Assembly (NCBI RefSeq): GCF_000422265.1
Contig: NZ_AULL01000012.1
Span: forward strand, 248,001 to 312,000
Origin: Kaistella palustris DSM 21579
GTDB lineage: Bacteria > Bacteroidota > Bacteroidia > Flavobacteriales > Weeksellaceae
DNA length: 64,000 nt
Direction: 5' to 3'
Shown: piece after piece, positions 63,146-64,000 of the stretch
How positions within the stretch are numbered: position 1 is the first letter of the stretch
Layout of the letters: every line of letters begins with the position of its first letter
The notes under the pieces: model-generated
What the model was told of the DNA's origin: nothing
What the model saw: the letters and a program-made list of their open reading frames with translations, nothing else
Database searches by the model: none
Program-made: the position numbers and the translations under genes

Positions 63146-63450
63146 TGGGGTATTTTCTTTATAAGGGGCTTAAAAAACCCCTTATATTTTTCGGACTGAA
63201 AGATAAATACATCTACTATGCAATGGGTTCAGCGATTGGCGGACTCCTCACCGTCGCAATTCTTTCCTCACTATTTGGGATTTTCGGAATGCTCATCGGA
63301 GCCGCAATTGGTGGAACCGGAGTTTTTCTCAGTTACAAAACACAGGATTCTAAAGGGCTGTACAATAAAACAAAGAACGAAAAAGAGCTTCATATCATTC
63401 CATCCAACCTCAAAAATATCAAGTATAGAACACTAAAAACTAAGCTCTAA
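63145..63450 (+). CDS. traF: DUF4133 transfer protein (TraF)
   Basis: About 101 residues starting at a GTG (63145) that overlaps the TraE stop by one base. There is no in-frame ATG until inside the second helix. Family features: LYKGLKKPLIFFGLKDKYIY, then two helices (AIGGLLTVAILSSLFGIFG; MLIGAAIGGTGVFLSY). DUF4133 is the VirB3-like membrane partner of TraG. A longer reading from 63043 would overlap TraE by 100 bp and is rejected. Confidence 0.85.
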   Translation: MGYFLYKGLKKPLIFFGLKDKYIYYAMGSAIGGLLTVAILSSLFGIFGMLIGAAIGGTGVFLSYKTQDSKGLYNKTKNEKELHIIPSNLKNIKYRTLKTKL

Positions 63451-63466
63451 TTTCAAAAATCTACAT

Positions 63467-64000
63467 ATGAATTTAAAGAAAAAGACATTTGAAATTCCGT
63501 TTATCGGTTACGATTATGGAAAAGACAATAATTGGAATTTTGATGCACTTATTGGGCAGTTTGGTAATCCAATTATTGGAATCCAGATTAAAAATAATGT
63601 GGAACAATATTCTGCGGATCCGGATGCCTATCTTCAATTTCATACCATTTTGAACCAAGTTGTTGCAATCATCGGTGAAAATCATATCGTACAAAAGATT
63701 GATATTTTCAGCAAAAAAGAATATGTGGCAGAAAGATCAAACGAATTTCTGCAAGAAAAATATTCAGAACATTTTGATGGAAGACTTTTTAAAACAATTG
63801 ACACGCTTTTATTGTTCACAGACATTGTAGATCAAAACTCAAAGAAGAATACCTATAAATATTCTGCAAAATCTTATAAAGTGCTTAGAGACAAATGTCT
63901 TAAGATATTCATGTTGCTTTCTCAGAATGAATGCGCCCCGCAGTTTCTGAAAGAAAAGGATTTAGAGTACTACATCAACGGTGTTCTTACGGTGAACTTT
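63467..64000 (+). CDS. traG: TraG-family conjugation ATPase, N-terminal part
   Basis: 178 codons are visible before the window ends. The start is MNLKKKTFEIPFIGYDYGKD. The visible region is the N-terminal, VirB4-like domain (FDALIGQFGNPIIGIQIK; QNECAPQFLKEKDLEYYING) that precedes the ATPase core. The Walker motifs lie beyond the window. TraG always follows TraE and TraF in CTn-type clusters, as here, 16 bp after TraF. It should power pilus assembly or DNA transfer. Confidence 0.85.
   Translation, partial: MNLKKKTFEIPFIGYDYGKDNNWNFDALIGQFGNPIIGIQIKNNVEQYSADPDAYLQFHTILNQVVAIIGENHIVQKIDIFSKKEYVAERSNEFLQEKYSEHFDGRLFKTIDTLLLFTDIVDQNSKKNTYKYSAKSYKVLRDKCLKIFMLLSQNECAPQFLKEKDLEYYINGVLTVNF

Overview
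The window is from a Flavobacteriia-type Bacteroidota chromosome, most like the Chryseobacterium/Kaistella group (Weeksellaceae). The evidence is a type IX secretion sorting domain, secreted proteins beginning QVGINTTAPKATLDV after the signal peptide, TAnnTTTG promoter elements and a Bacteroidetes DUF4134/DUF4133/TraG transfer module. No complete tRNA or rRNA gene was found.

Region 1 (1-10,750) is ordinary chromosome: the start of a flippase-like gene, dihydroorotase (pyrC), an M16 peptidase, an SDR of the 2,4-dienoyl-CoA reductase type, a GH28 pectinase behind a LacI-type operator, and an M1 aminopeptidase. The 1.2 kb gap at 4.55-5.79 kb carries two families of short tandem repeats. At 10,755-10,772 an 18-bp segment resembling the 3' end of a tRNA-Lys gene is followed (minus strand) by a strong terminator. 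I read this as the left attachment scar of a genomic island.

Region 2 (10,773-36,200) is a metal-resistance island with every gene on the minus strand. One cluster handles zinc/cadmium/cobalt: a small DUF6660 protein, a CzcA pump fused to a TolC channel, a CzcB adaptor, a ZIP transporter, a Fur-family regulator and a CPC-type P1B ATPase. The other handles copper/silver: a small Cys-rich protein, a TRASH-like lipoprotein, a DUF3347 protein, a CusA pump split into two ORFs, CusC, two CusB adaptors, a heme-binding protein, a DUF305 protein, a CPH-type P1B ATPase and a multicopper oxidase. A frameshifted remnant of a second oxidase lies at the left edge. The two clusters start with related small proteins and share a promoter sequence.

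Region 3 (36,230-64,000 and beyond) looks like an integrative conjugative element with a plasmid-like replicon. It holds a tyrosine integrase, a divergent repressor/small-HTH switch, two tandem DUF3853 genes, a winged-helix protein, a replication initiator followed by eight iterons and a DnaA box, and a Toprim primase. The cargo is a minus-strand defence operon in which a CD-NTase/SLATT (CBASS-like) pair and an AlbA_2/ATPase gene sit between hsdS and hsdR of a type I restriction-modification system. Then come a second, helically phased repeat array, three surface-protein genes translationally coupled to mobC and a relaxase, and transfer genes (ParA-like, TraD-like position, TraE, TraF, TraG) running off the right edge.

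The items most worth following are the composite R-M/CBASS operon, the phased repeats at 55.4 kb, the surface-protein/mobilization operon, and the tRNA-end scar.
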